Shown one piece after another: positions 1 through 8,468 of a DNA stretch of 64,000 nucleotides. The stretch is from positions 1 through 64,000 of the forward strand of contig JAOTVV010000003.1 in NCBI GenBank assembly GCA_029863245.1, read 5' to 3'. The number at the start of each line of letters is the position of its first letter. Position 1 is the stretch's first letter. Below the pieces are notes generated by a model. It made no database searches and had not been told where the DNA came from. It saw only the letters and a program-made list of their open reading frames with translations. Source of the DNA: Gemmatimonadota bacterium. GTDB taxonomy: Bacteria; Gemmatimonadota; Gemmatimonadetes; Gemmatimonadales; GWC2-71-9. Position numbers and translations under genes: made by a program.

Positions 1-65
1 CGGTCGGCCGGGACCTGGTGATCGGGCGCTGCGGTTCGACAGGGTGCCACGGACTGCCGAACACG

Positions 66-113
66 CAAGAAAAGCGACGGGCGCGCTCCTCGGGGGAGAA
101 GCGCGCCCGTCGC
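66..113 (-). terminator. Intrinsic terminator, minus strand
   Basis: A perfect 13-bp stem is formed by 74-86 and 101-113 around a 14-nt loop. Read on the minus strand, the stem is followed by TTTTCTT (73 down to 67), the usual layout of a rho-independent terminator. It lies about 135 nt beyond the end of the minus-strand transporter gene and probably ends that transcript. I see no convincing gene in 1-248. Confidence 0.75.
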
Positions 114-248
114 CATGGGCGGTCCAAGGAGATCGAGTCCTAGCCGATCGGCCTCTGGACCAGGCGCACTACTCCCTGTGGCGGTCGCCACCACCACGCC
201 CACCGTACGGCAGTTCGAAGAGAGATCGTACGCCTCATGCCTGAGATG

Positions 249-1241
249 CTACGCCGCGGTCTCCGGCGGGTCAAGGGGCGCGCTCGTCGTGGGCCGCCAA
301 GTCGCGAAGCCGTCGATGCCGGCATGTACCGGCGGCGGTCGCCGGCTCACGAGCCAGATGCCGAGGAAGATGGCGGGTGTGGCGAGCCCCATGGCCATGG
401 TCGGTCGCTCGCCGAACACGACCCAGCTCGCCAGCCCCGAGATGATCGGCTGGGAGTAGACGTATACCGCCACCGTCGATGCCCGCACCCGCGCCAGCGC
501 GAACATGTTGAGCAGGTACGCGAGCACGGTCGGGATGGCGAGGATGTACAGGAGCGACCACCACGCGGATCCCATGCCCGGATCCGGCGTGAAACGCTGC
601 CCGACCGTGAAGACCGGGAGTGCCGCGACGGCGAAGACGTACGACCACGCCGTGATGACGAGGGCAGGGTAGCGGCGGGTGAGCGGCTTGGAGAGCACGA
701 GGTAGAACGAATACGACAGCCCGTTCGCCACCATCAGCAGGTTGCCGAGTCCATACGCACCCAGGCCGTTGAGCCCGTCGGTCAGCAGCAGCGGTGCGGT
801 TCCCCCGAGCGCCACCACCACGCCCAGGGCGCGCATCCCGCTGAACCGTTCCTGCCCGACCGCGGCAGCGATGGTGAAGGTGAACACCGGGATCAGCGAC
901 ATGACGAGCCCGGCGTTCATCGGGGTCGACCGAGAGAGCCCGACCAAGAACAGTCCCTGGTTCACCGCCACACCCAGCATGGCGCAGGCAACGAGGGCCG
1001 CGATGTCCCGCCGCGCGGGGAGCATGGCCCGGCCGTACCGAAGCACGGCCAAGAACGCCAGCACCGCCGCACCCACGGCGATTCGCCACGTGCCGACGCC
1101 CAACGGTGAGAACCCACCGGGTTGAAAGGCGATCACGCCGAACACAGGGAACAGGCCGAACCCGACCTGGACGGCAGACAATGCCACGTGCCCGGCCGCG
1201 ATCCGACGGTCGGGCGCGTGCTGCGTGCTCGCGGGGATCAC
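249..1241 (-). CDS. EamA/DMT-family membrane transporter
   Basis: This is a 330-residue inner-membrane protein of the drug/metabolite transporter superfamily. The length and about ten hydrophobic segments, arranged as two similar halves of five, fit two EamA domains. Seen directly: alternating hydrophobic helices from about residue 18 to 300, a conserved-looking 'STPMNAGLVMSLIPVFT' stretch near residue 105, and the second-half equivalent 'STVAVYVYSQPIISG' near residue 255. The C-terminal tail of about 30 residues is hydrophilic and rich in proline and threonine. Family members export amino acids, metabolites or drugs by proton exchange. Nothing here identifies the substrate. The gene stands alone and is followed by an intrinsic terminator. 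The family call is firm; the substrate is unknown. Confidence 0.9.
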   Translation of the reverse strand: MIPASTQHAPDRRIAAGHVALSAVQVGFGLFPVFGVIAFQPGGFSPLGVGTWRIAVGAAVLAFLAVLRYGRAMLPARRDIAALVACAMLGVAVNQGLFLVGLSRSTPMNAGLVMSLIPVFTFTIAAAVGQERFSGMRALGVVVALGGTAPLLLTDGLNGLGAYGLGNLLMVANGLSYSFYLVLSKPLTRRYPALVITAWSYVFAVAALPVFTVGQRFTPDPGMGSAWWSLLYILAIPTVLAYLLNMFALARVRASTVAVYVYSQPIISGLASWVVFGERPTMAMGLATPAIFLGIWLVSRRPPPVHAGIDGFATWRPTTSAPLDPPETAA

Positions 1242-1396
1242 TGATGGGAACAGCAGGTCACAGGCAGACCGGGCATCACGGGATGAGGCGGATCAATCAC
1301 CACGTGGTGCGAGGGAACTCGGTGCGGTGGCTCCCGGCGCCCTGGTACTCGTGGTGTTGGCTGCCCGGCCGGCCCGGCGCGATGCGCTTCACCCCG

Positions 1397-2101
1397 CTAC
1401 TCCCGTTCCATGCCGAGCGACTCCGGCGGCAGCAGGTGATCCGCCAGCAGGGAGCTGGCGACGTAGCCGATCAACGAGTCACCTCGGTACACGGCCCACC
1501 AGCCTCCGGCAACGCGGACGCCGTTGATTTGACTCCCGGGGCGAAGGATGCCCACGATGCCGCTTTCGAGCACTGGCGTATCGCGAACGTTGGCCCAGGT
1601 CACGGTCCACCGGGACGCCATCCCCGGAGTGCTGGGTCGGGCCGATGCAGGGGGCGAAGCCGAGGTCGTCGCAGGACGAGCGGGGGCGGTATCGGTGCCG
1701 GTCCCTTCCGTGGCCGGCGGGCGCACGACAGTCACCGGGGCCTCGGCCGGAGGCTGCTGCGGTGTGAAGGCCGGCGGCGTCGCGGGTCGGGACTCGGCTG
1801 CGGTACGATCGGCGTCGGGTCGCCAGTGCCCGAATCCGATGAACCCCACGGCGAGTGCCGTCGCTCCCAACACGACCGCCCCGATCACTCGGAGCCTGCG
1901 GCGAAACCGCTGGGGATAGCCGCAGTACTGGCAGATCGGTGCGCTTCGAGGAATCACCTTGTCGCACCGTCGACACGAGACGAACTCCCGTTCTTCGCCT
2001 TGAGGAGTGGGCGGTTGGAGCAGGAGATACGTGCATTTTGGGCACACAGACGCCACGCTCAACACCGTCTGACCGCACTGCGGGCACTTGATGAGCGTCA
2101 T
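1397..2101 (-). CDS. Zinc-ribbon, single-pass membrane protein with SH3-like domain
   Basis: This 234-residue protein has a clear modular order. Two zinc ribbons come first (CPQC...CPKC at about residues 6-23, CRRC...CQYC at about 43-60). A basic stretch and one transmembrane helix at about 69-91 follow. Then comes a long proline/alanine/threonine-rich linker to about residue 160. The last 70 residues form an SH3-like module (WTVTWANVRDTPVLESGIVG, then WWAVYRGDSLIGYVASSLL), the type found in bacterial SH3 domains that bind cell-wall peptide. The inferred topology puts the zinc ribbons in the cytoplasm and the SH3 domain outside. No enzyme motif is visible. A role in sensing or anchoring to the wall is plausible, but the function is not known. 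Confidence 0.8.
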   Translation of the reverse strand: MTLIKCPQCGQTVLSVASVCPKCTYLLLQPPTPQGEEREFVSCRRCDKVIPRSAPICQYCGYPQRFRRRLRVIGAVVLGATALAVGFIGFGHWRPDADRTAAESRPATPPAFTPQQPPAEAPVTVVRPPATEGTGTDTAPARPATTSASPPASARPSTPGMASRWTVTWANVRDTPVLESGIVGILRPGSQINGVRVAGGWWAVYRGDSLIGYVASSLLADHLLPPESLGMERE

Positions 2102-2113
2102 CGGTGGGTCACC

Positions 2114-2320
2114 CTAAGACTCCCGCCAATCGTATCGAAACAGCTGGACATGCCCGCACCGGGTACAGGCCTCCACGTGCCAAGTGACGTTTGGGTCGTT
2201 GGCCACGATGCCGTCCGCGTCCCCTTCGAACCGGGTGACGTACTCGCCCTCGAGGCAGACGATGCACGGCCGATCGGGCATCGAACGGCGTTCCGCGCCT
2301 GGGGAATGACTGGCTGCCAT
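2114..2320 (-). CDS. Small CxxC-type hypothetical protein
   Basis: This is a 68-residue cytoplasmic protein starting MAASHSPG. The reading frame stays open upstream, but the ATG at 2320 is chosen because GAGGAGG lies about 10 nt ahead of it. Two CxxC pairs (CIVC and CTRC, about 33 residues apart) suggest a single zinc-binding knuckle. The C-terminus is aromatic and acidic (GHVQLFRYDW). It lies 12 nt upstream of the zinc-ribbon/SH3 gene on the same strand and is probably co-transcribed with it. A TTGCTC-N17-TATGGT promoter precedes it. I do not recognise the family. Confidence 0.6.
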   Translation of the reverse strand: MAASHSPGAERRSMPDRPCIVCLEGEYVTRFEGDADGIVANDPNVTWHVEACTRCGHVQLFRYDWRES

Positions 2321-2383
2321 GGTGAGGGACCCTCCTCGCGTCGCAGGAAGCCGGCAAGGGCCCACGGGCTCTGCCCCTAGCGT

Positions 2384-2412
2384 ACCATAACGTCAGGCCG
2401 CTGCCGGAGCAA
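2384..2412 (-). promoter_or_regulatory. Sigma-70-like promoter for the 2114-2320 gene
   Basis: On the minus strand TTGCTC (2412-2407) and TATGGT (2389-2384) are separated by exactly 17 nt. The start codon lies about 57 nt beyond the predicted transcription start. The match is good in spacing and moderate in sequence. Confidence 0.4.
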
Positions 2413-2430
2413 AGCGTCTGCACCGGGGAC

Positions 2431-2457
2431 TTCACTTCCCCTTCACGCCAACTTCAT
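2431..2457. promoter_or_regulatory. Three TTCAC-like direct repeats, 11-bp period
   Basis: TTCAC occurs at 2431 and 2442 and TTCAT at 2453, exactly 11 bp apart. The array lies between the minus-strand promoter at 2384-2412 and the end of gatD. Eleven-bp direct repeats of this kind are typical of PhoB-family response-regulator boxes. Similar arrays stand before the genes at 10018 and 12499. Here the repeats point away from the nearest minus-strand promoter, and no good -10 follows on the plus strand, so the target is unclear. Confidence 0.4.
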
Positions 2458-2562
2458 GACCGTGCGTCACGCTGCGAAGCATGAGGGTTAGCCCCGCGGG
2501 AGGGCGCCTTCTCAGAGTGGTCCGCGAAACTGATCCCGGCGGCCCCTCGCGCGCGCGTTCGC

Positions 2563-3957
2563 TCACCGCCACACCTTCCCCAGGAATTCGCGGATCTCGG
2601 GCACACCGCCTTGGTAGATGAGGTATCCGTCGTGCGGCTCACGGTCGGTCATCTCGTCGGCGATCGTTGTGGTCATCACCCGCTGCGCGGCCGCGGGATC
2701 GTCGGGGTGCAGTCCCAAGGCCCAACCCAGTTTGATGAAGGCGACCTCGGGCAGCATGTTGGCCAGTGGGATCACCCCCAGGCCCAGGATCTCCCGTCCC
2801 GTCTCGTACACGTGCATCTGCACGAAGCCCCAGAGCGTCTGGAGCGTCATGTACATCTGCACGCCGGCGTCTCGGGCTCGTTGGAGGGCCGGATAGATCT
2901 TGCGGTTCACGTGGCCGAGTCCGGTGCCTGCAATGACGATCCCCTTGTAGCCACGGTCCACGAGCGCGTCGATCACGTCGGGATGCATACCCGGGTAGTA
3001 GTAGGTCAGGGTGACCCGCTCCTCGTACGTTGCCTGGACGAGCACCTCCCGGTCAGCGCGCCGCGGGAGCAGGTCGTCCTTGAGCGGCGTGATGATGCCG
3101 TCCTCCACCATTGCCGCCGGAATGTCTCCGAGCGTGCGGAAGGTGCTGCGATAGGAGCTGTGCATCTTGCGCACGCGGGTGCCGCGATGGAGCAGGTTGT
3201 AGCGGTCCGACGTCGGGCCGAACATGCAGACCAGTACTTCGGCGATCGGCCCGTGCGCGGCCGTCCAGGTTGCGTTGATCAGGTTTTGCGCGGCATCGGA
3301 CGACGGCCGGTCGGAGGAGCGCTGACTCCCAACCATGATGACCGGCACCGGTGGCCGCTGCACCATGAAGCTCAGCGCCGCCGCCGTGTGATGCATTGTG
3401 TCGGTGCCGTGTCCGACGACGATCCCGTCATAGCCGGCACGGATCGCTTCACCGATTCGCTCGGCGAGGATGAGGTACTGCTCCGGCCCCATGTTTTCCG
3501 AGAACACCCCAAAGAGCTTCTCGGTCTCGAGGTTACAAATATCGGCGAGCTCGGGCACGGAGCCGTACAGCTCACCCGGGCTGAACGCGGGGATCACGGC
3601 TCCCGTCCGGTAGTCGAGGCGCGAGGCGATGGTGCCGCCTGTGCCGAACAGCTTGACCCGCGGATGGGTCGGGTCGAAAGGGAATTCCTTTTCGGGGATC
3701 TTGTAGTGCGCTTCCCGATACCCGATACGTTCTAGCTCGAGCACCGTGTCGTGTCGGATCCCGACGTTGTAGCCGACACCGAGCTTCAACACGAGATGCA
3801 GCTCGTCGCTGGTTTCCGACCGGGGCAGCAGGAGTCCCTCAAACACCCCGCGGGTGGTGCGGGCGCGGACTTCGCACCAGACCGTGATGTCGAAGCGTTG
3901 CATCAGCGCGCGCGTGGGGCCGCGGTACCCCCGGTACGGATCGGTCGTTCCGCTCAT
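2563..3957 (-). CDS. gatD: Archaeal-type Glu-tRNA(Gln) amidotransferase subunit D
   Basis: GatD is the asparaginase-like glutaminase of the GatDE complex. It frees ammonia from an amide donor for its partner GatE, which converts Glu-tRNA(Gln) to Gln-tRNA(Gln). This 464-residue protein has a small beta-barrel N-domain (about residues 22-80) and then an L-asparaginase I fold. The first catalytic threonine is in FGTGGTIAS (T109); the second site is in VGHGTDTMHHTAAALSF, very close to the archaeal GatD signature. Plain bacterial asparaginases lack the N-domain and are near 330 residues. The ATG at 3957 overlaps the gatE stop in ATGA, so the two are translationally coupled. The frame is open much further upstream, but that part is a shadow of gatE. 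GatDE is regarded as an archaeal system, so its presence here is notable. Confidence 0.88.
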   Translation of the reverse strand: MSGTTDPYRGYRGPTRALMQRFDITVWCEVRARTTRGVFEGLLLPRSETSDELHLVLKLGVGYNVGIRHDTVLELERIGYREAHYKIPEKEFPFDPTHPRVKLFGTGGTIASRLDYRTGAVIPAFSPGELYGSVPELADICNLETEKLFGVFSENMGPEQYLILAERIGEAIRAGYDGIVVGHGTDTMHHTAAALSFMVQRPPVPVIMVGSQRSSDRPSSDAAQNLINATWTAAHGPIAEVLVCMFGPTSDRYNLLHRGTRVRKMHSSYRSTFRTLGDIPAAMVEDGIITPLKDDLLPRRADREVLVQATYEERVTLTYYYPGMHPDVIDALVDRGYKGIVIAGTGLGHVNRKIYPALQRARDAGVQMYMTLQTLWGFVQMHVYETGREILGLGVIPLANMLPEVAFIKLGWALGLHPDDPAAAQRVMTTTIADEMTDREPHDGYLIYQGGVPEIREFLGKVWR

Positions 3958-6038
3958 CGCGTGCCCTCGGATGCCACGGCGCTCAACGCCGCGGTCAGGC
4001 GATCCTGGACGAGCGCCGGGTCGAGCCGCCCGAGAAACGCGGGCATCAGCTCGCCCATTCCCCATCGCACCAGCGTGCCCGGTGACCTTCCGTCCATGTG
4101 CTGCGCTGCCTCGGCAACCGATGCCAGGGCAAGCTCGAATCGGGAGGCATCGTCCGGGCCGGCACGGTATCGATCCAAGATCGACCCGACGTTTGCCGTC
4201 GGCGCCGCCGCCAGCTGGTCCAACACCCGACCGGTTGCCTCGAGCCGGATCGCGCCCGACTCCAGCGCTCGTACGAGCGGAGCGACACGCTCGGCGGTGT
4301 GGGCCTCGGGCGGTACCCCGCTCCGACGGTACTTCGGCAACCGTTGCGCGAACGCGGTGGCGACCCGCTCGGCAACCGCGGTGCCTGAGGGGGCGACCGC
4401 GTCGAACAGGTCGGCCCATGGGGCGCCGGCCAACTGCTGCGCTGTGCGCGTGCTCAGGCCGAGCGCGAGGTAGCGGTCCGCCCGGGCCCAGGGGGTCTCG
4501 GGCAGGTGTTCGCGGACCTCCGCGACGACGCGGTCGGCGATCGGCAATGGCGGGGTATCGGTGTCGGGATACATGCGATCGGGCCCGGGCAGGACGCGCT
4601 CGAAACCCGTGGTCCCGTCGCGGTTGGCCTGTCGAGTCTCCGCTGGCACCCCATCGAACGCCTCGCGCGCCCGAAGCACCACCTCTCGGGCCGCCGTAGC
4701 GGCATCGTCGCGCGGTACCCACACGAGCACGACGGCATCCTCCGCGGCGGCCCGCAGCTCCCGCCGTACCTCACGCCACTCCCGCTCGGAGGGACCGGGC
4801 CCCCGGTGATCGGAGTCCGCAAAGAACTGGGGATCGACCGGGCACGCGATGACGCGCACCCGCTCCGCGAGCTCGTGGCCGAAGTCGCGCCCCGGCTGGG
4901 TCGGGTGCGCCAGGAGACCCGCAAACCCCGGGAGCTTGATGGCCACCGCGGTCTCGCCTCGCGTGATGGCCTCCCGCAGCGGTGCATGCGTCGTGTGGCG
5001 GAGCACGCCCCCCATGTCGGCCGCGAGATCCGACGTCTCCCAGGGAAGTCCCCGATCGGGGATGGCGAGCACCGAAGGGTCGAGGGTGCGGTCGGCCAGC
5101 GCCTCCCTGACCCGGAGTAAGTTGAGTTGCCGAAAGGCTTCGACGTGAACGAGGAGCGGGAGTCGGCGATGGTAATGGACCCCTTTGATCTCCACGCGCC
5201 TGCCGCCGGCCACCGACACATTCACGTCCTGCCGTGCGGCCCCGGCGCCCCGGCGCACCTTGCCGGTTGTTCGCGCGACCCGGGCGAGCAACCGGGCAGC
5301 AGCCTGCAGCTCGAACGGGGTCACCAGATCGGGTTCGGTCACCGCTTCGGTGAGCGGCATGCCCAACCGGTCGGTCCGAAACGTGATCCGATGTCCCACG
5401 TCCGATACCTCGCGACAGGAATCTTCCTCCAGCGACAGCTGTCGGATGCGGAGCACCCGGTCTACGCCAAGCTCGGGCACACGGAACGGAATCGTGCCGG
5501 CGAGTCCCACCATGGCCGTCCGTTGGAACCCGGTCGGGATGGAGCCGTCCAGGTATTGCTTCCGCATCACGTGGAGCTCGGAGACGAGGTTGAGATCGAA
5601 CAGGAGGGCAACCTCGATGGCGGTGGCCACCGCCTCCTCGTCGATCTCGAACGGCGGCGTGTCGTCTATCTCATACGTACAGACCGACCTGCGCTCGAGG
5701 AGATAGACGATCTCCTTCCGGGTCTTGAACTCCATCAGGGCGGTGCCGTCGTACTCTCCCAGCTCGCTCAGTGTCGGACGCATGTGCCGGAGCACTTCCG
5801 CGTCGACGCGCGTCACGCGGCGGCCGGCCGGACAGCGGCAGAACAGCTTGGAGTTCGTGAGCAACTGCTGGTGCACCTCGAGGCCCGACATGAAGCCGAG
5901 AATGTCGTAGTCCTGCCGCGTCAGGGCGCCGAACGGCTGGTCCGGGAAGTCGAGCACGGGTTTCCTCCGGGGGTTCAGATCCCCCGGGGGCCGGACGCCG
6001 TGCTCCTTGTTCGTCTGATCTGCGCTCACGCGTGTCAT
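3954..6038 (-). CDS. gatE: Archaeal-type Glu-tRNA(Gln) amidotransferase subunit E
   Basis: GatE phosphorylates and amidates the glutamate on Glu-tRNA(Gln), using ammonia from GatD. The 694-residue protein carries the GatB/GatE cradle from about residue 45 (LGFMSGLEVHQQLLTNSKLF, followed by CRCP, an archaeal GatE hallmark) and the ammonia-kinase stretch with RQLSLEEDSCR. An inserted segment at about residues 300-430 corresponds to the AspRS-like insertion that separates GatE from bacterial GatB. The C-terminal 150 residues resemble the helical/YqeY tail that holds tRNA. Archaeal members are usually near 620-640 residues. The ATG at 6038 has AAGG directly against it. An in-frame GTG at 6029 has AAGGA at a better spacing (8 nt) and may be the true start. 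gatD follows with a 4-nt overlap. No gatCAB is seen in this window. Confidence 0.87.
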   Translation of the reverse strand: MTRVSADQTNKEHGVRPPGDLNPRRKPVLDFPDQPFGALTRQDYDILGFMSGLEVHQQLLTNSKLFCRCPAGRRVTRVDAEVLRHMRPTLSELGEYDGTALMEFKTRKEIVYLLERRSVCTYEIDDTPPFEIDEEAVATAIEVALLFDLNLVSELHVMRKQYLDGSIPTGFQRTAMVGLAGTIPFRVPELGVDRVLRIRQLSLEEDSCREVSDVGHRITFRTDRLGMPLTEAVTEPDLVTPFELQAAARLLARVARTTGKVRRGAGAARQDVNVSVAGGRRVEIKGVHYHRRLPLLVHVEAFRQLNLLRVREALADRTLDPSVLAIPDRGLPWETSDLAADMGGVLRHTTHAPLREAITRGETAVAIKLPGFAGLLAHPTQPGRDFGHELAERVRVIACPVDPQFFADSDHRGPGPSEREWREVRRELRAAAEDAVVLVWVPRDDAATAAREVVLRAREAFDGVPAETRQANRDGTTGFERVLPGPDRMYPDTDTPPLPIADRVVAEVREHLPETPWARADRYLALGLSTRTAQQLAGAPWADLFDAVAPSGTAVAERVATAFAQRLPKYRRSGVPPEAHTAERVAPLVRALESGAIRLEATGRVLDQLAAAPTANVGSILDRYRAGPDDASRFELALASVAEAAQHMDGRSPGTLVRWGMGELMPAFLGRLDPALVQDRLTAALSAVASEGTR

Positions 6039-6154
6039 CCTTGGCGGGCCACCGCGACGCCACCCGACCGCCGGTAGCGAGGACCGTCTACCGGTCGACT
6101 CAAAATAGCCGGCGACGCCCCAGATGGTATCGGACGGGAATGTGATGTGGGTAA

Positions 6155-6183
6155 TGGACGGGGGACCGATCCGCGCCTACCTT
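6155..6183 (+). promoter_or_regulatory. Candidate promoter for the 6215-6712 gene
   Basis: TGGACG (6155-6160) and TACCTT (6178-6183) are 17 nt apart, in the divergent region between gatE and the plus-strand membrane gene. The predicted start of transcription is about 24 nt before the ATG at 6215, leaving room for the GGAG ahead of it. Confidence 0.4.
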
Positions 6184-6214
6184 TGGCGTCCACCTCCCCA
6201 TTTCCGGAGACGCC

Positions 6215-6712
6215 ATGGCCCCGGGTAAGCAGCCCTCGCGGTCCCCAAAGGACCTCACCGCCGAGGTGGATGCGTTGCTCAAGAAGCTGCCCTATGCCGA
6301 CCCCGCGGCGCCCGGGCCGGGCATGCAGCCGGGCGTGGGTGGTGGCGCATCTGTGCCACTCACCGCAAGCGGAAATCGCCGGGCAGCCCAGCTTCTGAGC
6401 CCCGCCGAGCAGCGCCAAGCCAACCTCTGGGTCTGGGCACGCGTCGGGCTCGCGGCCGTGCTCGCAGTGGCGCTCACGCAGTGGCCCTATGCCCGGGCCT
6501 GCGGGTTCGGGCTGTTCGCCTACGGGACCGCGGTGCTCGTGCTGCTGGTGGCGGGTGGCTGGTGCGCGATTGCGTCGTGGAAACGGCGCCTCCCGTGGGC
6601 CCATGTCCTGGCGCTGATCATGGTGTTTTGGGGCATCACGCTCGCCGCAGAGATCGTGCTCCCCCGCATTGGGTACGCGTCGGAGCATGCCACGTGGCGG
6701 TGCCTCTCCTGA
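6215..6712 (+). CDS. Hypothetical membrane protein, three TM segments
   Basis: This is a 165-residue protein of unknown function. The first 70 residues are hydrophilic: a lysine-containing helix (PKDLTAEVDALLKKLPYADP) and a glycine/proline-rich stretch. Three hydrophobic segments follow at about residues 75-92, 97-116 and 127-148. The N-terminal segment repeats the phrase 'DALLKKLPYADP' seen in no other gene here, so there is no local paralogue. GGAG lies about 7 nt before the ATG, and a 17-nt-spaced promoter lies further up. It is flanked by opposing minus-strand genes, so it is probably transcribed alone. Confidence 0.65.
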   Translation: MAPGKQPSRSPKDLTAEVDALLKKLPYADPAAPGPGMQPGVGGGASVPLTASGNRRAAQLLSPAEQRQANLWVWARVGLAAVLAVALTQWPYARACGFGLFAYGTAVLVLLVAGGWCAIASWKRRLPWAHVLALIMVFWGITLAAEIVLPRIGYASEHATWRCLS

Positions 6713-6752
6713 GCGGGATGGACCGACGCGCGACCGGCGGGAGGTGGCTGGG

Positions 6753-8468
6753 CTAGGCTTCCCGGATCTTTTGAATCAGCGCGAGTGGGTGGATCGGCTT
6801 GCGCAGGATAGAGCGGATACCGAGATCCGCCACGCACTCGGCAACCGCCACCGGCTCTCCCCCGGTGAGCAGTAGCAATCGCATGTCCGGGGCCGAGCGA
6901 CGAACGGCCTCGAGGTGCCGTCGCAGGTCGTCACCCGCGGTCTCCGCATCGAACACGGCGGTCTGAATCGCCGACCCGCCCCGATCGATCATCTCGAGGG
7001 CCCCCTCGATGGTGTCCGACGCCATGACCCGGAGGCCGGCCGCCGCCAGCGCCGTGTTGGCATCGGCCAAGTCGCCCGACACGCCGGCGAGCACGATGGT
7101 TCCGCCGGTGTCCGCCTCCGCGCTCGGTGCGCTCTCACCTGCCTCGGGGAGTGACACCGGCCGCACGATGCACTGGTAGCCTCGAATCACGCCGTTGGGT
7201 GCCGCCCTGAGGGTCGCCGACAGCAATGCCGGGAACGCTTTGCCGCTGTTCGTGAGCAGCTCCACTTCGAGGTCACCGACCGTCCCGAGCGTGGTCATCT
7301 GCACCTGGAACCGTCGGATGTCCACGGCGCGTGCGAACAGCTGTCTGGCGTCGAGACCCAGGAACTCGGACTTCGGGTATCCGAACAACTGCACGGCCGA
7401 GCCGTTCACCTCTTCAATTCGACCATCGCGCGCCGTCAGGTAGATGGCATCCCAGCACTGCTCGAACAGCGTGCCGTATCGCTCCTCTGCCTGGCGGAGC
7501 TGTTCGTCGAGGGCCGAACGCTCTTTCACGTCCCGCGCCACCGCGAGGACGTAGGACTGGTCGCCGATCGTGTGTCGGGCCACCGCCACTTCCACGGGGA
7601 AGGACGAGCCGTCACGCCGTCGATGCGCGCCGTCGAGCAGGAGCGGACGCCGCGTGTCGCGCGTTTCGGTGAATTCGAGCTCCGCTTCGACTGGTGGTTG
7701 TACCGGGAACTCGAGCTGCAGCTCATGGATCCGTCGCCCGATCGCCTCGTCGCGGGTCCGGCCGATCCAGCGGGCAGCCGTCTCGTTCAGGTCGATGATC
7801 TTCTCGGTGCGCGGATCGCTGACGAAGACGGCCTCGCCCGCCTGATCCATGAGGGTACGGAACCGCCGCCATTCGCGTTCCCGCGCTTCCCGGGCCTTGG
7901 ATTCCTCGGCAAGCGCCGAGTTTGCACGTGCCAGGTCGGCGGACCGCTCGTCCAGAAGGCGCTGGAGGTCGCGGCACGTGGCCTCGAGTTGAAGCGACGA
8001 ACGCTTGTATTGCGTGATGTCGTGCGCGACGAGCGTGACCGAAACCACGTTCCCGTCGCGGATATTGGGGGTGAGGCGGCAGTCGTACCACGCGTCGGGG
8101 TCGTGTTGCTGAAGTCCCGCCAACTCGTGCCGCTGCACGGTGGCTGTTCCGAACGCCCTCGCGAGCGCCTCTGACACCAGCTCTTGCTGGTCGCCCGGAA
8201 TCCAGTCGAACAGGGATGAGCCGACGACGTCTTCCTCCGATCGGCCGCCCAACGCGCAATTGGCAAACAGGATCTCGCCGGTTTCCCGGACGATGAACAC
8301 GGGGTCCCTGGGATCGGCCCCAGACGACTTGGATTCGAGCGGCGGTGGGGCAGGCGACGAGGCCCGGTCGGACGCTTGCTCGCTCGCAGGCGGCACGGCC
8401 GTCCGCGGATGGCCATTGGAGCCGCTCCGCGAATCCGTGCCGTACTGCACCGGTTTCCGTTCGCCCAT
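6753..8468 (-). CDS. Multi-PAS sensor protein with degenerate receiver domain
   Basis: A soluble signalling protein of 571 residues from the chosen start. Order of domains: a disordered serine/proline N-terminus; PAS 1 at about 55-150 (ending VTLVAHDITQYKR); a coiled coil at about 160-205; PAS 2 at about 205-320 (ending VLAVARDVKERSALDEQLRQ); PAS 3 at about 330-445; and a receiver-like domain from about 455 to the end. The receiver keeps a candidate phosphoryl-accepting aspartate (TAVFDAET) and the conserved lysine (ILRKP), but its N-terminal acidic pair is missing. There is no HisKA, HATPase or GGDEF domain, so it cannot be a standard kinase. The frame is open to a GTG at 8588 and an ATG at 8522. 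The ATG at 8468 was preferred for the GGGGA ahead of it, with modest confidence. Confidence 0.75.
   Translation of the reverse strand: MGERKPVQYGTDSRSGSNGHPRTAVPPASEQASDRASSPAPPPLESKSSGADPRDPVFIVRETGEILFANCALGGRSEEDVVGSSLFDWIPGDQQELVSEALARAFGTATVQRHELAGLQQHDPDAWYDCRLTPNIRDGNVVSVTLVAHDITQYKRSSLQLEATCRDLQRLLDERSADLARANSALAEESKAREAREREWRRFRTLMDQAGEAVFVSDPRTEKIIDLNETAARWIGRTRDEAIGRRIHELQLEFPVQPPVEAELEFTETRDTRRPLLLDGAHRRRDGSSFPVEVAVARHTIGDQSYVLAVARDVKERSALDEQLRQAEERYGTLFEQCWDAIYLTARDGRIEEVNGSAVQLFGYPKSEFLGLDARQLFARAVDIRRFQVQMTTLGTVGDLEVELLTNSGKAFPALLSATLRAAPNGVIRGYQCIVRPVSLPEAGESAPSAEADTGGTIVLAGVSGDLADANTALAAAGLRVMASDTIEGALEMIDRGGSAIQTAVFDAETAGDDLRRHLEAVRRSAPDMRLLLLTGGEPVAVAECVADLGIRSILRKPIHPLALIQKIREA

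Noticed and set aside
44-244. 66-codon plus-strand frame at the left edge
   Set aside because: It runs through the 13-bp minus-strand terminator, starts with GTG without a ribosome site and has shadow-like composition.
6176-6186. TACCTTTG, resembling the Bacteroidetes-type -7 element TAnnTTTG
   Set aside because: No TTG at the required upstream position; the same bases fit a sigma-70-like -10 with a 17-nt spacer, as at several other promoters here.
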